A DNA stretch of 64,000 nucleotides from Streptococcus cristatus (GTDB taxonomy: Bacteria > Bacillota > Bacilli > Lactobacillales > Streptococcaceae), in contig NZ_RJNA01000006.1 of NCBI RefSeq assembly GCF_003943815.1, positions 84,823 through 148,822 of the forward strand. The letters run 5' to 3'. Below the pieces are notes generated by a model. The model had not been told where the DNA came from, ran no database searches, and saw only the letters and a list, made by a program, of their open reading frames with translations. Below, piece after piece: positions 9,001 to 15,295 of this stretch; the stretch's first letter is position 1; the number at the start of each line of letters is the position of its first letter. A program made the translations under genes and the position numbers.

Positions 9001-9848
9001 GATTTCTTATCATACTGACCATCTGTACGATAATAATTGATGCGAAGCATTCCTTCTTTCAAGGGCTCGGAGGTATGAGGATTATAGTCTTTGTCAAACC
9101 AAACTTCATTCATCTGAGGGCTGAGCAGCTCAACCGTCTTATCACCCGTAATGTTTTGACCTGCTGTATTGTTGATTAAGAGACTAACCTTGCTTCTTTT
9201 CTCTGCCATCTTGACATCAAGGTAATAGCCATAATCATCTTTTTTAGCTGTCGCAAAACTGGTCGCACCAGTCGGCCAGCCTCCCTTTTTACCAGAAGGC
9301 GTTTCAACATCATCCCAAGTCCATAAACCTAAGCTATCCAGATTCTCGGATGGTAGATTTTTGAAATGGAAACGCATATGGCCATCTGCGATAGCATCCT
9401 TGGTCGATGTCTCTGACTGATCAGTTGACGCTGGCTTTTCTTTCTCGTCAGATGCAGCTGTTTCCTTGACTTCTTTCCCAGCTGCTTCTGGAGTCGCACT
9501 AGAGTCTGCCCCCTCTGTCGGCTGAGCAGCTTGATTTACTACTGCCTCAGGCTGGGCGCTTTTCTCGATATTGCCTTTTTGTTCGCTTTCTTTTTGCGCT
9601 GAACTATCCACTTCCTCGGCTTTTGCTTCATCTGCTGGCTTAGGCAAAGCTTCTGAATTAGCAGCTGATACTGTTTCCGTTGCTGGGCTAGTCGTAGCCT
9701 TTGTCTCATCCGCTTTGACTAACTGGGCACCTCCAAAGAGAAAGCCAGACGCAATCACGACAGATGCTACTCCGACTTTTAAGCGACGAATCCCGAAATA
9801 ATGACGCTTTTCACTGGTCCGAGACTGTAGATGATAGTTTCTTTTCAT
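6030..9848 (-). CDS. pulA: cell-wall-anchored pullulanase
   Basis: Surface enzyme that hydrolyses alpha-1,6 branches of pullulan, starch or glycogen; related to pneumococcal SpuA (1272 residues here). Order: YSIRK-like signal (FGIRRLKVGVASVV, cleavage near residue 46 after VKAD), acidic Pro/Ala/Glu-rich linker to ~150, two starch-binding CBM41 modules (~152-260 and ~265-370, with LWTWDDV and LWLWGDV), an N-terminal beta domain, then the GH13 core: YNWGYDP (~684), nucleophile Asp in GFRFDMM (~799), acid/base Glu in LGEGW (~826), AHDN (~913). The sorting signal is LPKTG at ~1243, then a hydrophobic stretch and RKKQ. AAAGGAG precedes the ATG. A cre-like site next to the promoter suggests glucose repression. 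Confidence 0.95.
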   Translation of the reverse strand: MKRNYHLQSRTSEKRHYFGIRRLKVGVASVVIASGFLFGGAQLVKADETKATTSPATETVSAANSEALPKPADEAKAEEVDSSAQKESEQKGNIEKSAQPEAVVNQAAQPTEGADSSATPEAAGKEVKETAASDEKEKPASTDQSETSTKDAIADGHMRFHFKNLPSENLDSLGLWTWDDVETPSGKKGGWPTGATSFATAKKDDYGYYLDVKMAEKRSKVSLLINNTAGQNITGDKTVELLSPQMNEVWFDKDYNPHTSEPLKEGMLRINYYRTDGQYDKKSLWLWGDVQNPGQNWPDGVDFEKTGKYGRYVDVPLKEAAKMVGFLLLDESKSGDDVKIQKQDYNFANLGKTSQIFLRDADPTVYTNPYFVNDIRMTGAQHVSLTEIEATFSTLENAKKEDILKNLKITNKDGGEVTVKDVVLDSKNKSAKLIGDFNQAQSPYLIKYGNDQFKTSMNWQLKDSIYKYDGDLGARVSQAGKQVDVTFWSPSADQVELVVYDKEDQNKVIGRLAMEKGESGTWTGSLTPESGLGISDYRGYFYHYEITRGGKKVLVLDPYAKSLAAWNSDDADKGDAYKIAKAAFVDPSEYGPKDLTYATIPNFKKREDALIYEAHVRDFTSDPAISKDLKSQFGTFSAFIEKLDYLKDLGVTHVQLLPVLSYYFVNELKNAERMDKYASSNSNYNWGYDPQNYFSLTGMYSSAPTDPAKRIEEFKNLVNEIHKRGMGVILDVVYNHTAKTSIFEDLEPNYYHFMDADGTPRSSFGGGRLGTTHYMSRRVLVDSIKYLTEQYKVDGFRFDMMGDHDAESIQKAFEEAKKLNPNLIMLGEGWKTYAGDENKAVQPADQSWMKSTDTVAVFSDDIRNTLKSGYPNEGTPAFITGGKRSVDNVFKNIKAQPTNFEADSPGDVIQYIAAHDNLTLFDIIAQSIKKDPAVAANYQEIHRRLRLGNLMILTSQGTPFIHSGQEYGRTKQFRDPAYKYPVSEDKVPNKAHLLTNEDGTPFEYPYFIHDSYDSSDAVNHFDWTKATDSEKFPENAKSRAYMKGLISLRKSTDAFTRSSKAEVDQNVTLITQPGKDGVEKEDLVLGYQVVASNGDIYAVFVNADKKERNFNFGETYKHLAGAEVVADGNSAGVSAISNPAGVTRSSNGLTLAPLTATILRIKKASPAQEEKPQDTSKDIQQNPSQGSVKELQKEQSPSPSLSNKLVQVPSTSPSSESQKPLAAKQQQDKVSPTETASTEKVLPKTGTETSLLAILGASLAFLAGLLAFRKKQ

Positions 9849-9890
9849 AAATAAAAAAACTCCTTTATTTTTTCCTATAGAAAATACGCA

Positions 9891-9904
9891 TGCAAACGTT
9901 TTCT
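9891..9904. promoter_or_regulatory. cre-like CcpA site, pullulanase gene
   Basis: TGCAAACGTTTTCT is close to the cre consensus and lies just downstream of the -10, consistent with a CcpA roadblock or occlusion. Confidence 0.6.
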
Positions 9905-9910
9905 GTATTT

Positions 9911-9939
9911 ATTATACAGATTCTCTATCGAAATGTAAA
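9911..9939 (-). promoter_or_regulatory. pullulanase promoter
   Basis: On the minus strand TTTACA (9939-9934) and a perfect TATAAT (9916-9911) have 17-base spacing. Confidence 0.8.
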
Positions 9940-10242
9940 GGTTTTCATAGATCATTTTTTTATTTCAAAGCTTTATGTATGATTTCAGATTCCTTTCATA
10001 CGAAATCCACCACCTCTCTCTTTGTTGTTTAAGATGATGAAACTAAAAATTTCTTTAGGCTCATCAAAAAAGCATTTCTTCCGTAAATCTTTTCTTTAAA
10101 GGGCTTTTTTAATACAGTCCAATCCCTGATTACTTTTTGATCTCATAATCACTACCGCTTCCCTTAGGTATCGCCTGCATTCAATAGCACTGTTCGTTTT
10201 TTTAGAAAGATAAAGTTTTCCCAAATTCTAAAGGAAATCAAA
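9940..10242. other. gene-free AT-rich stretch
   Basis: No convincing gene. Two minus-strand frames are open for about 35 codons (one ends with a stop near 9985, another near 10038) and neighbouring frames read on after shifts. This could be a decayed gene, but nothing is recognisable. Confidence 0.4.
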
Positions 10243-10449
10243 CTAATCTACATAGAAAAATCTTCTATAAATTCGCGCAATCGTTAAAATTATGATTAAA
10301 AGTATAGCTATTATAGACAATACTATTTTCCCAAAACTGACTTCCGAACGGATTATAAAAATGTGAAAGAGAGGTGCCAATCCTACACCTATAGCAATTA
10401 GATAACTAGCAAAGTTTATGGCACCAAGCCCTGCAAAAAAATGTTTCAT
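10243..10449 (-). CDS. small membrane protein, unknown
   Basis: 68 residues with two predicted membrane helices (about 10-30 and 40-60) and a basic C-terminus (RIYRRFFYVD). A weak TTAGG lies before the ATG. No family is recognised. It sits with two other tiny hydrophobic ORFs on the same strand (10497-10712 and 10763-10903), in a region that also holds a deleted insertion sequence. Confidence 0.5.
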   Translation of the reverse strand: MKHFFAGLGAINFASYLIAIGVGLAPLFHIFIIRSEVSFGKIVLSIIAILLIIILTIARIYRRFFYVD

Positions 10450-10496
10450 TTTAAATACCTAACTTTCATTTTATAGTGACTCTCTCTAAATCAGTT

Positions 10497-10712
10497 TCAT
10501 TGCTTACTTCTCACCTTTTCAAAGAAATTTGATAGTAAATATACTCCACTGAAGGCAATTACTATGTCAATTGGTAAGAAATAGTAATCCCATATAAAAT
10601 GAGACAAAATCAATGATAGAAATAAAATACAATCAATATAACTATTCTTAAAATGTTCTGCGATTTTATGATATAGAAATGCAATAATAACTGAAATCAA
10701 AACAATCGTCAT
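10497..10712 (-). CDS. small membrane protein, unknown
   Basis: 71 residues, mostly hydrophobic: an N-terminal helix (MTIVLISVIIAFLYHKIAE) and two more hydrophobic stretches before a basic tail ending VRSKQ. A strong AGGAGG lies 6 bases before the ATG, which makes translation likely. Function unknown. Its N-terminus resembles that of the 46-residue ORF just upstream, so the two may be distant duplicates. Confidence 0.6.
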   Translation of the reverse strand: MTIVLISVIIAFLYHKIAEHFKNSYIDCILFLSLILSHFIWDYYFLPIDIVIAFSGVYLLSNFFEKVRSKQ

Positions 10713-10762
10713 GCTTATCCTCCTGTAATCTGCAAATAATCCTTGTATTCACCTGCTCTAAG

Positions 10763-10903
10763 CTATTCCTCTTCTTGGAATTTTTCAAGTACCTTAAAGC
10801 TCTTAATAATACAATCTATTAGATACTCCATTGGGGCGATCTCATATTCAAACATAATAAATGCAACACTGACCGTTATTAGCATTATCTTTAAGATAGT
10901 CAT
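10763..10903 (-). CDS. tiny membrane peptide, unknown
   Basis: A 46-residue reading frame starting MTILKIMLITVSVAF, with one membrane helix then a charged tail ending KFQEEE. The ribosome site is weak (GAGCGGTG). The MTI-hydrophobic start is shared with the 71-residue ORF 50 bases downstream, which is the main reason to list it. Confidence 0.35.
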   Translation of the reverse strand: MTILKIMLITVSVAFIMFEYEIAPMEYLIDCIIKSFKVLEKFQEEE

Positions 10904-10937
10904 TAAGCACCGCTCTATTGCAATTCCAACTTCTAAT

Positions 10938-11474
10938 TCAATCTATTCTTTTTTCAAACCGAAACATTCCGTCTGGAAATTGCTCATCAAATTCCTTAAC
11001 ATCCGCTTCTGGCTCATTTGGGTCAGGATGAAATTTATTAAAAAATTCAACAATATGAAACCCACATCTATTTACATAAAAATGTATATTACGCTGCTCA
11101 AAGTATGGTGTCATAGTCTCCCAAATTTTGACTTCTGGATGTAACTTTTCAATTTGACACCAAGCAGCATATCCAACTCCCTTACCGTGAGCATCTGGGG
11201 AAACGAATAGCAGGTCTAAACTTCCTTTTTCTCCATCAACTTTAATTACAGCACCGCCAACTTTTTTCTCTTCAAGAATAATACGATAAGCCTTTCCGTG
11301 GTCAATGGACTGTTCGATGGTCTCTCGTGAAATGATTTGACCATCTTCTTCAAAGTGGTTATCTCTACACCCAAACTCCTCCAAAGCCCCGTAGTTAAAA
11401 GCTTCCTGATTATCCAAAATAAACAGCTCTCGGTCATCTTCTTCCATCAAACATAACTGTATATCTTTTTCCAT
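10938..11474 (-). CDS. GNAT-family N-acetyltransferase
   Basis: Probable acetyl-CoA-dependent N-acetyltransferase; substrate unknown. Motif A is visible as LDLLFVSPDAHGKGVG, with the H-G-K-G-V-G pyrophosphate loop, then a C-terminal region containing NIHFYVNRCGFHIVEFF typical of the fold's last strands. The start at MEKDIQLC (11474, 178 residues) is chosen because homologues begin like this. The frame is open to an ATG at 11525, but that extension (RRLKRCRQIRDCRC) is Arg/Cys-rich and unlike a GNAT N-terminus. Neither start has a good ribosome site. Isolated gene on the edge of a degraded region. Confidence 0.75.
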   Translation of the reverse strand: MEKDIQLCLMEEDDRELFILDNQEAFNYGALEEFGCRDNHFEEDGQIISRETIEQSIDHGKAYRIILEEKKVGGAVIKVDGEKGSLDLLFVSPDAHGKGVGYAAWCQIEKLHPEVKIWETMTPYFEQRNIHFYVNRCGFHIVEFFNKFHPDPNEPEADVKEFDEQFPDGMFRFEKRID

Positions 11475-11674
11475 TTCAACACATCTACAATCTCTAATTT
11501 GTCTACACCGCTTTAATCTTCTCATTTATCAATTCAATAAAAGCGATCACAGTCGCTCCTATCATCGGAAGACCATCAGGACTAAATATATATTCTACCT
11601 ATTATACCATTCTTATTACTTTATTTTATTATTTCTTACAAGCTTTTAGATAATTGTAGATACATTCTATAATT

Positions 11675-12115
11675 TTGTGTAAACGCTCAAGTAGAGTTAC
11701 GAAGTGTTATCAAATAAGCTTTCAAGGGTGTCAGAACATTTCCAAGTATCATCGCGACGTCCATAAGCGGGGATCAAAGCTGGACTAAAGTTCCCATTAC
11801 GATCTCTTGGAATGCTTAACTGAACAGTCCCATATTTGGTTTCAAATTTCCGTGAATAGGTTCCGTTACGACTATTTCCAGTATGATAGCCTACTTTATC
11901 GTAAGGCTCATCCCCTAAAAAGGCTGATAACTCCGCTTGAAGCAGATCATTCATGGCTGTTTCAAGAGAAGAACGGCAACATTCATCAATATCTTGCTGT
12001 TGGGCTAGGAAGTTAAGTAGTTCTGTGGTAAACTGAGTCATAGAAATAAATCTCTTTCTAGTAATGTTTCGCAACTCTACTATAACGGATTTATTCCTTT
12101 TTTGTGTTTACACAA
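11675..12115 (-). mobile_element. internally deleted IS256-type element
   Basis: About 440 bases bounded by a perfect 10-base inverted repeat, TTGTGTAAAC at 11675-11684 and GTTTACACAA at 12106-12115. It encloses only the first ~105 codons of an IS256-family transposase. Full elements of this family are about 1.3 kb, so about two thirds is missing. No clear target-site duplication was found by eye. It cannot move on its own but could be mobilised by a complete relative. Confidence 0.7.
11697..12041 (-). pseudogene. IS256-family transposase fragment
   Basis: Begins MTQFTTELLNFLAQQQDID and holds the conserved N-terminal block of mutator-type transposases: GYHTGNSRNGTYSRKF, then TKYGTVQLSIPRDRNG and PALIPAYGRRDD. 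After YGRRDD the normal protein (~390 residues) should continue through the DDE domain. Here it switches to about 13 unrelated codons (KCSDTLESLFDNTS) and stops at 115 residues. All catalytic acidic residues are therefore absent. Confidence 0.85.
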
Positions 12116-12398
12116 CTTATTTTACACTACCACTATACAAAAACAGACAGGAATTTTTTCAACATTATCAAGTTTACCAGCAATTTAAATTTTCCCGTAT
12201 AGCCCTATTCAAATAGGTATTAAATCCAAAGATTCCCCTCAAAAACTCTCTTCTAAAGAATTGCTCTTTAGGCGATTTTCTATTATCTCTTTCTTTTCTT
12301 GCTTAGACTGACTAGACGATTCCTCACCTCTAAAAAACCTAGTAAAAATCGTAAGAAACGAAAGCGATTTATCCTATAAACAGAGATGAAAAGAGCGT
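12116..12398. other. gene-free stretch between IS remnant and repeats
   Basis: No gene, RNA or clear regulatory site seen. AT-rich with short homopolymers. Confidence 0.4.
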
Positions 12399-12650
12399 CC
12401 TAGGTCTATATTGCCATGAATCTATAGGAAAAGTAAACAGCCAAGACCTAGATTCCTATGAATTTATAGGAAAAGTGAACAGCCGAGACCTAGATTGTCA
12501 TGAATCTATAGGAAAAGTGACCAACCGAGACCTAGATTACCACGAATCTATAGGAAAAGTAACCGGCCGAGGCCTAGATTGTCATGATTCTATAGGAAAA
12601 AGGACCAGCCGAGACCTAGGTTGCTATAATGGAAAATTTTTAAGCATTAT
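12399..12650. repeat. six 42-bp tandem repeats
   Basis: Units begin at 12399, 12441, 12483, 12525, 12567 and 12609: an exact 42-base period, with imperfect first and last units. The core reads CCGAGACCTAGATT, a variable few bases, then ATGAATCTATAGGAAAAGT. Each unit contains an interrupted palindrome (CCTAGATT / AATCTATAGG) able to form a hairpin. There are no unique spacers, so it is not a CRISPR array. As the period is a multiple of three, one frame reads a 14-residue repeat, but no good start or codon signal supports coding. Confidence 0.9.
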
Positions 12651-12674
12651 CAGCGACTACAACTATCAAAAACC

Positions 12675-12699
12675 AAAAAAGCTGAGACAATCGTCTCAG
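12675..12699 (-). terminator. nusB terminator overlapping stop codon
   Basis: CTGAGAC-aatc-GTCTCAG followed by six Ts on the minus strand. The nusB stop codon (12698-12696) lies inside the hairpin. Confidence 0.85.
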
Positions 12700-13133
12700 T
12701 CTTTTTCTTCTGTTATAAATTGGCTTAAAATACCATTGATAAACTTACTTGATTTTTCATCAGAGAATTGCTTGGAAAGTTCAATGGCTTCATTGACCGC
12801 TACTCGCTCAGGAGTATCAAACTCTGTGATTTCAAAGATGCCTAATCGCAGGATATTCTTTTCCACCAAGGTCAGACGCTCAACTGTCCAACCTGCTTTC
12901 AAGTGCTGGGCGATTTTCTTATCTAACTCTTCCTTGGACTGGGATACTCCTGTGACCAAGTTGAGTAGAAAAGCTGGGATATTGACCTCAGCATCTGTCA
13001 GCTCTTCGCCCTTATCATAGGTATAGGCAAAGCGACAAGACTCAATGGCATCCCCTTCATACTCTAGGCTCATCAAAGCCTGAAACGCCCGCTGGCGTAG
13101 CTCTCTTCTAGATTCTAACAAAACATCAGTCAT
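12696..13133 (-). CDS. nusB: transcription antitermination factor NusB
   Basis: RNA-binding factor that, with NusE (S10), assembles the antitermination complex on rRNA leader boxA. 145 residues. Recognisable blocks are SRRELRQRAFQALMSLE at the N-terminus and FDTPERVAVNEAIELSKQFS with FINGILSQF at the C-terminus. The ATG at 13133 is used: GAGGA lies 8 bases upstream and homologues start there. It overlaps the preceding asp23-type gene by 8 bases (translational coupling) and ends inside its own terminator hairpin. Last gene of pepP-efp-asp23-nusB. Confidence 0.95.
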   Translation of the reverse strand: MTDVLLESRRELRQRAFQALMSLEYEGDAIESCRFAYTYDKGEELTDAEVNIPAFLLNLVTGVSQSKEELDKKIAQHLKAGWTVERLTLVEKNILRLGIFEITEFDTPERVAVNEAIELSKQFSDEKSSKFINGILSQFITEEKD

Positions 13134-13515
13134 TGAGGAAATCCTCATCAAACAGATCTTTCAAATCTGGTTTTGGTGATTTTTCTGGAACAATACCTGC
13201 CACATGGATATTGACAGCAGACAGCTCTACTTCAGCCATATCGTTCACAGCACTTTTGACCGCCTTTTGGATCGCAACTGCAACTGTTGGCACACTAATA
13301 CCGTACTCCAGATAGAGGTAGATATCAACTGATATGTCGCCACTTTCATCCGTATGCAGCGCAACACCGCGTCCAAGCGTACGCATAGAAAGGCTATCTG
13401 ACATGCTTTTATTTGCAAAAGAATGAACGCCCTCTACCTTAGCCGTAGCAATGGCAATAATTTTTTCCAAGACTCGTGGCGCAATAACGATTTCGCCTAA
13501 TTGTTCGTTTGCCAT
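13126..13515 (-). CDS. Asp23/Gls24 family envelope stress protein
   Basis: 129-residue Asp23-domain protein, the paralogue normally found next to nusB and efp in Firmicutes. The domain shows LGEIVIAPRVLEKIIAIATAKVEG, then the repeated strand-helix pattern SVDIYLYLEYGISVPTVAVAIQ. These proteins are thought to help envelope homeostasis; the exact role is not established. The C-terminal tail is acidic (DLKDLFDEDFLND). It overlaps nusB by 8 bases and follows efp by 30 bases. A second Asp23-type gene (56559-56927) pairs with fakA. Confidence 0.88.
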   Translation of the reverse strand: MANEQLGEIVIAPRVLEKIIAIATAKVEGVHSFANKSMSDSLSMRTLGRGVALHTDESGDISVDIYLYLEYGISVPTVAVAIQKAVKSAVNDMAEVELSAVNIHVAGIVPEKSPKPDLKDLFDEDFLND

Positions 13516-13545
13516 AAGAATTCCTTTCTATATGAAAGATTGAAA

Positions 13546-14106
13546 TTACGCACGAGAAACGTAAGTTCCTTCTGCTGTATTGATGACCAATTTTTGTCCA
13601 ACTTCGATGAAGTCTGGTACGTTGACAACAAGACCTGTTTCAAGAGTTGCTGGTTTACCAGAACCTGTTACAGTAGCACCTTTGATAGATGGTTGTGTTT
13701 CTGTTACCACCAATTCAACAGTTGTAGGTACTGTTACACCGATCACTTCTGATCCGTAGAATTGGATTTTCACGTCTGAGTTTTCAAGGATGTATTTCAA
13801 TTCTTCCTCTACATTAACGACTGGAATTTCGTATTGATCGTAAGTCTCAGTATTCATGAAATACGCAGTACCATCCATTTGGTACAAGTATTGTGCTGGT
13901 ACTGTTTCGATGATAGCTTGCTCAAATTTTTCTTCTGGACGGTAGCTAGTCTCAAATGTAGAACCAGTACGAACATCACGCAATTTCATACGCATAATAG
14001 TATTTCCCTTACCTGGTTTGTGGTGACTTGCTTCCAAGACACGGATCAATTTACCATCAGCAGTTTCAAAAGTCATTCCAGCTTTCAGCTTGCTTGCTTC
14101 AATCAT
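13546..14106 (-). CDS. efp: translation elongation factor P
   Basis: Relieves ribosomes stalled at polyproline stretches by binding between the P and E sites. 186 residues, full length, with three beta-barrel domains. The domain I loop tip is HHKPGKGN, in which the lysine in the PGKG turn (about residue 34) is the position modified in many bacteria; whether or how it is modified here cannot be read. The C-terminus has the family block [16 protein letters not shown]. It follows pepP by about 60 bases on the same strand. Confidence 0.97.
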   Translation of the reverse strand: MIEASKLKAGMTFETADGKLIRVLEASHHKPGKGNTIMRMKLRDVRTGSTFETSYRPEEKFEQAIIETVPAQYLYQMDGTAYFMNTETYDQYEIPVVNVEEELKYILENSDVKIQFYGSEVIGVTVPTTVELVVTETQPSIKGATVTGSGKPATLETGLVVNVPDFIEVGQKLVINTAEGTYVSRA

Positions 14107-14167
14107 TTGTTTTTTACCTCTTTAATAAATAATTTACTCTTTATTCTACCATAAAGCTTGATAATTC

Positions 14168-15229
14168 TCAAATCACAATCAATTCTTTTGGAGCAAGGGT
14201 CAAGACCTCACAACCAGTCTCTGTAATCAGAAGGTCATCTTCGATGCGAACGCCGTATTTGCCATCCAGATAGATACCCGGTTCATCCGTCAGGACCATG
14301 CCAGCCTTGATCGGCTCTTCTGACTTACCAAAGTAAGGAATCTCATGGATATCCAGCCCAATTCCGTGGCCAATTCCGTGGCTAAAGTAAGGACCATAGC
14401 CTGCGTCGTTGATAATTTGACGAGGAATCCGGTCAAAATCAATACAGCTGAGTCCAGCTTTAGCCGCTTCTATCAGGGCTTGATTGCTGCGCAGGACAAT
14501 GTCATAAATCTCCCGCTCTTCATCCGTCACCTGCCCCACATGAACAGTCCGTGTCATATCGCTGACATAGTGGTTATAATAGCAGCCAAAATCCATGGTC
14601 AGGGTCTCACCATTTTGGATAACCTTGTCACTAGCCACACCGTGCGGCATAGCAGAGCGGTAACCCGAAGCGATGATGAAGTCAAAAGAGGCACCTGAAG
14701 CACCTAGCTGCCGCATACGGGCATCTAAAAAGTTCATAACAGCCAGCTCTGTCGTCTCACCAGGCTTGATAAAATCCAGCACATCTAGGAAAGCTTGATC
14801 CGAAATCTGACAGGCCTTGCGAATGGTCGCGATTTCTTGCTCATCTTTAATCATGCGCAGATTTTCGATAAAACCTGTCATCGGCACCAACTCATGACCA
14901 GCAAACACACTTTCCAGCATCTTGAAGTAAGCATAGGAAATCTCATCATCAAAACCGATTTTCGCCAACTGATCGTCTGCAATGATATTAGCAATTTCAC
15001 CAACCGCATCCCGCGTTTCAACAATATCAAAGCCTTCAACCACGCCCTTGGCAATCAAGGTATAGCGAGAATCCGTCAAGAAAATCCGTCGTGATTTGCT
15101 GATGAAAACTGTCGCTTCTGTGCCACTAAAACCAGTCAGATAGTAAATATTTTTCAGATTGGTTACTAGGACAGCATCGCATTCTGTCTGAGCCAAGGCT
15201 GCTTCAAATTTTTCAACTCTTGATAACAT
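14168..15229 (-). CDS. pepP: Xaa-Pro aminopeptidase, M24B
   Basis: Cytoplasmic metallopeptidase that removes an N-terminal residue preceding proline. The creatinase N-domain (1-~120) is followed by the pita-bread domain with all five metal ligands visible: Asp in MDFGCYY (~212), Asp in SDMTRT (~223), His in HGIGHGIG (~285), Glu in DEPGIYL (~316) and Glu in RIEDDLL (~330). 353 residues, the length of lactococcal-type PepP/PepQ-like enzymes. First gene of the run that continues with efp, a common pairing in Firmicutes. Confidence 0.93.
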   Translation of the reverse strand: MLSRVEKFEAALAQTECDAVLVTNLKNIYYLTGFSGTEATVFISKSRRIFLTDSRYTLIAKGVVEGFDIVETRDAVGEIANIIADDQLAKIGFDDEISYAYFKMLESVFAGHELVPMTGFIENLRMIKDEQEIATIRKACQISDQAFLDVLDFIKPGETTELAVMNFLDARMRQLGASGASFDFIIASGYRSAMPHGVASDKVIQNGETLTMDFGCYYNHYVSDMTRTVHVGQVTDEEREIYDIVLRSNQALIEAAKAGLSCIDFDRIPRQIINDAGYGPYFSHGIGHGIGLDIHEIPYFGKSEEPIKAGMVLTDEPGIYLDGKYGVRIEDDLLITETGCEVLTLAPKELIVI

Positions 15230-15295
15230 GAGAAAACCTCCGTAAAATAATTCGATTGAGTATCGTAAAATAAAAATTCTGCTGATGAAGAGTCA

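Noticed and set aside
9940..10242. decayed gene suggested by shifting open frames on the minus strand
   Set aside because: Frames of about 35 codons with no recognisable family and no start signals; kept only as gene-free stretch.
10743..11144. 133-codon plus-strand ORF
   Set aside because: Antisense to the GNAT gene and the 46-residue ORF; low-complexity composition and no ribosome site.
12399..12650. CRISPR array
   Set aside because: Units follow each other directly without unique spacers, and variation is spread through the unit. No cas genes nearby.
12475..13020. 181-codon plus-strand ORF with a 14-residue repeat
   Set aside because: Its first part is the tandem repeat, the remainder is antisense to nusB, and it has no ribosome site. 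The open frame follows from the 42-base period.
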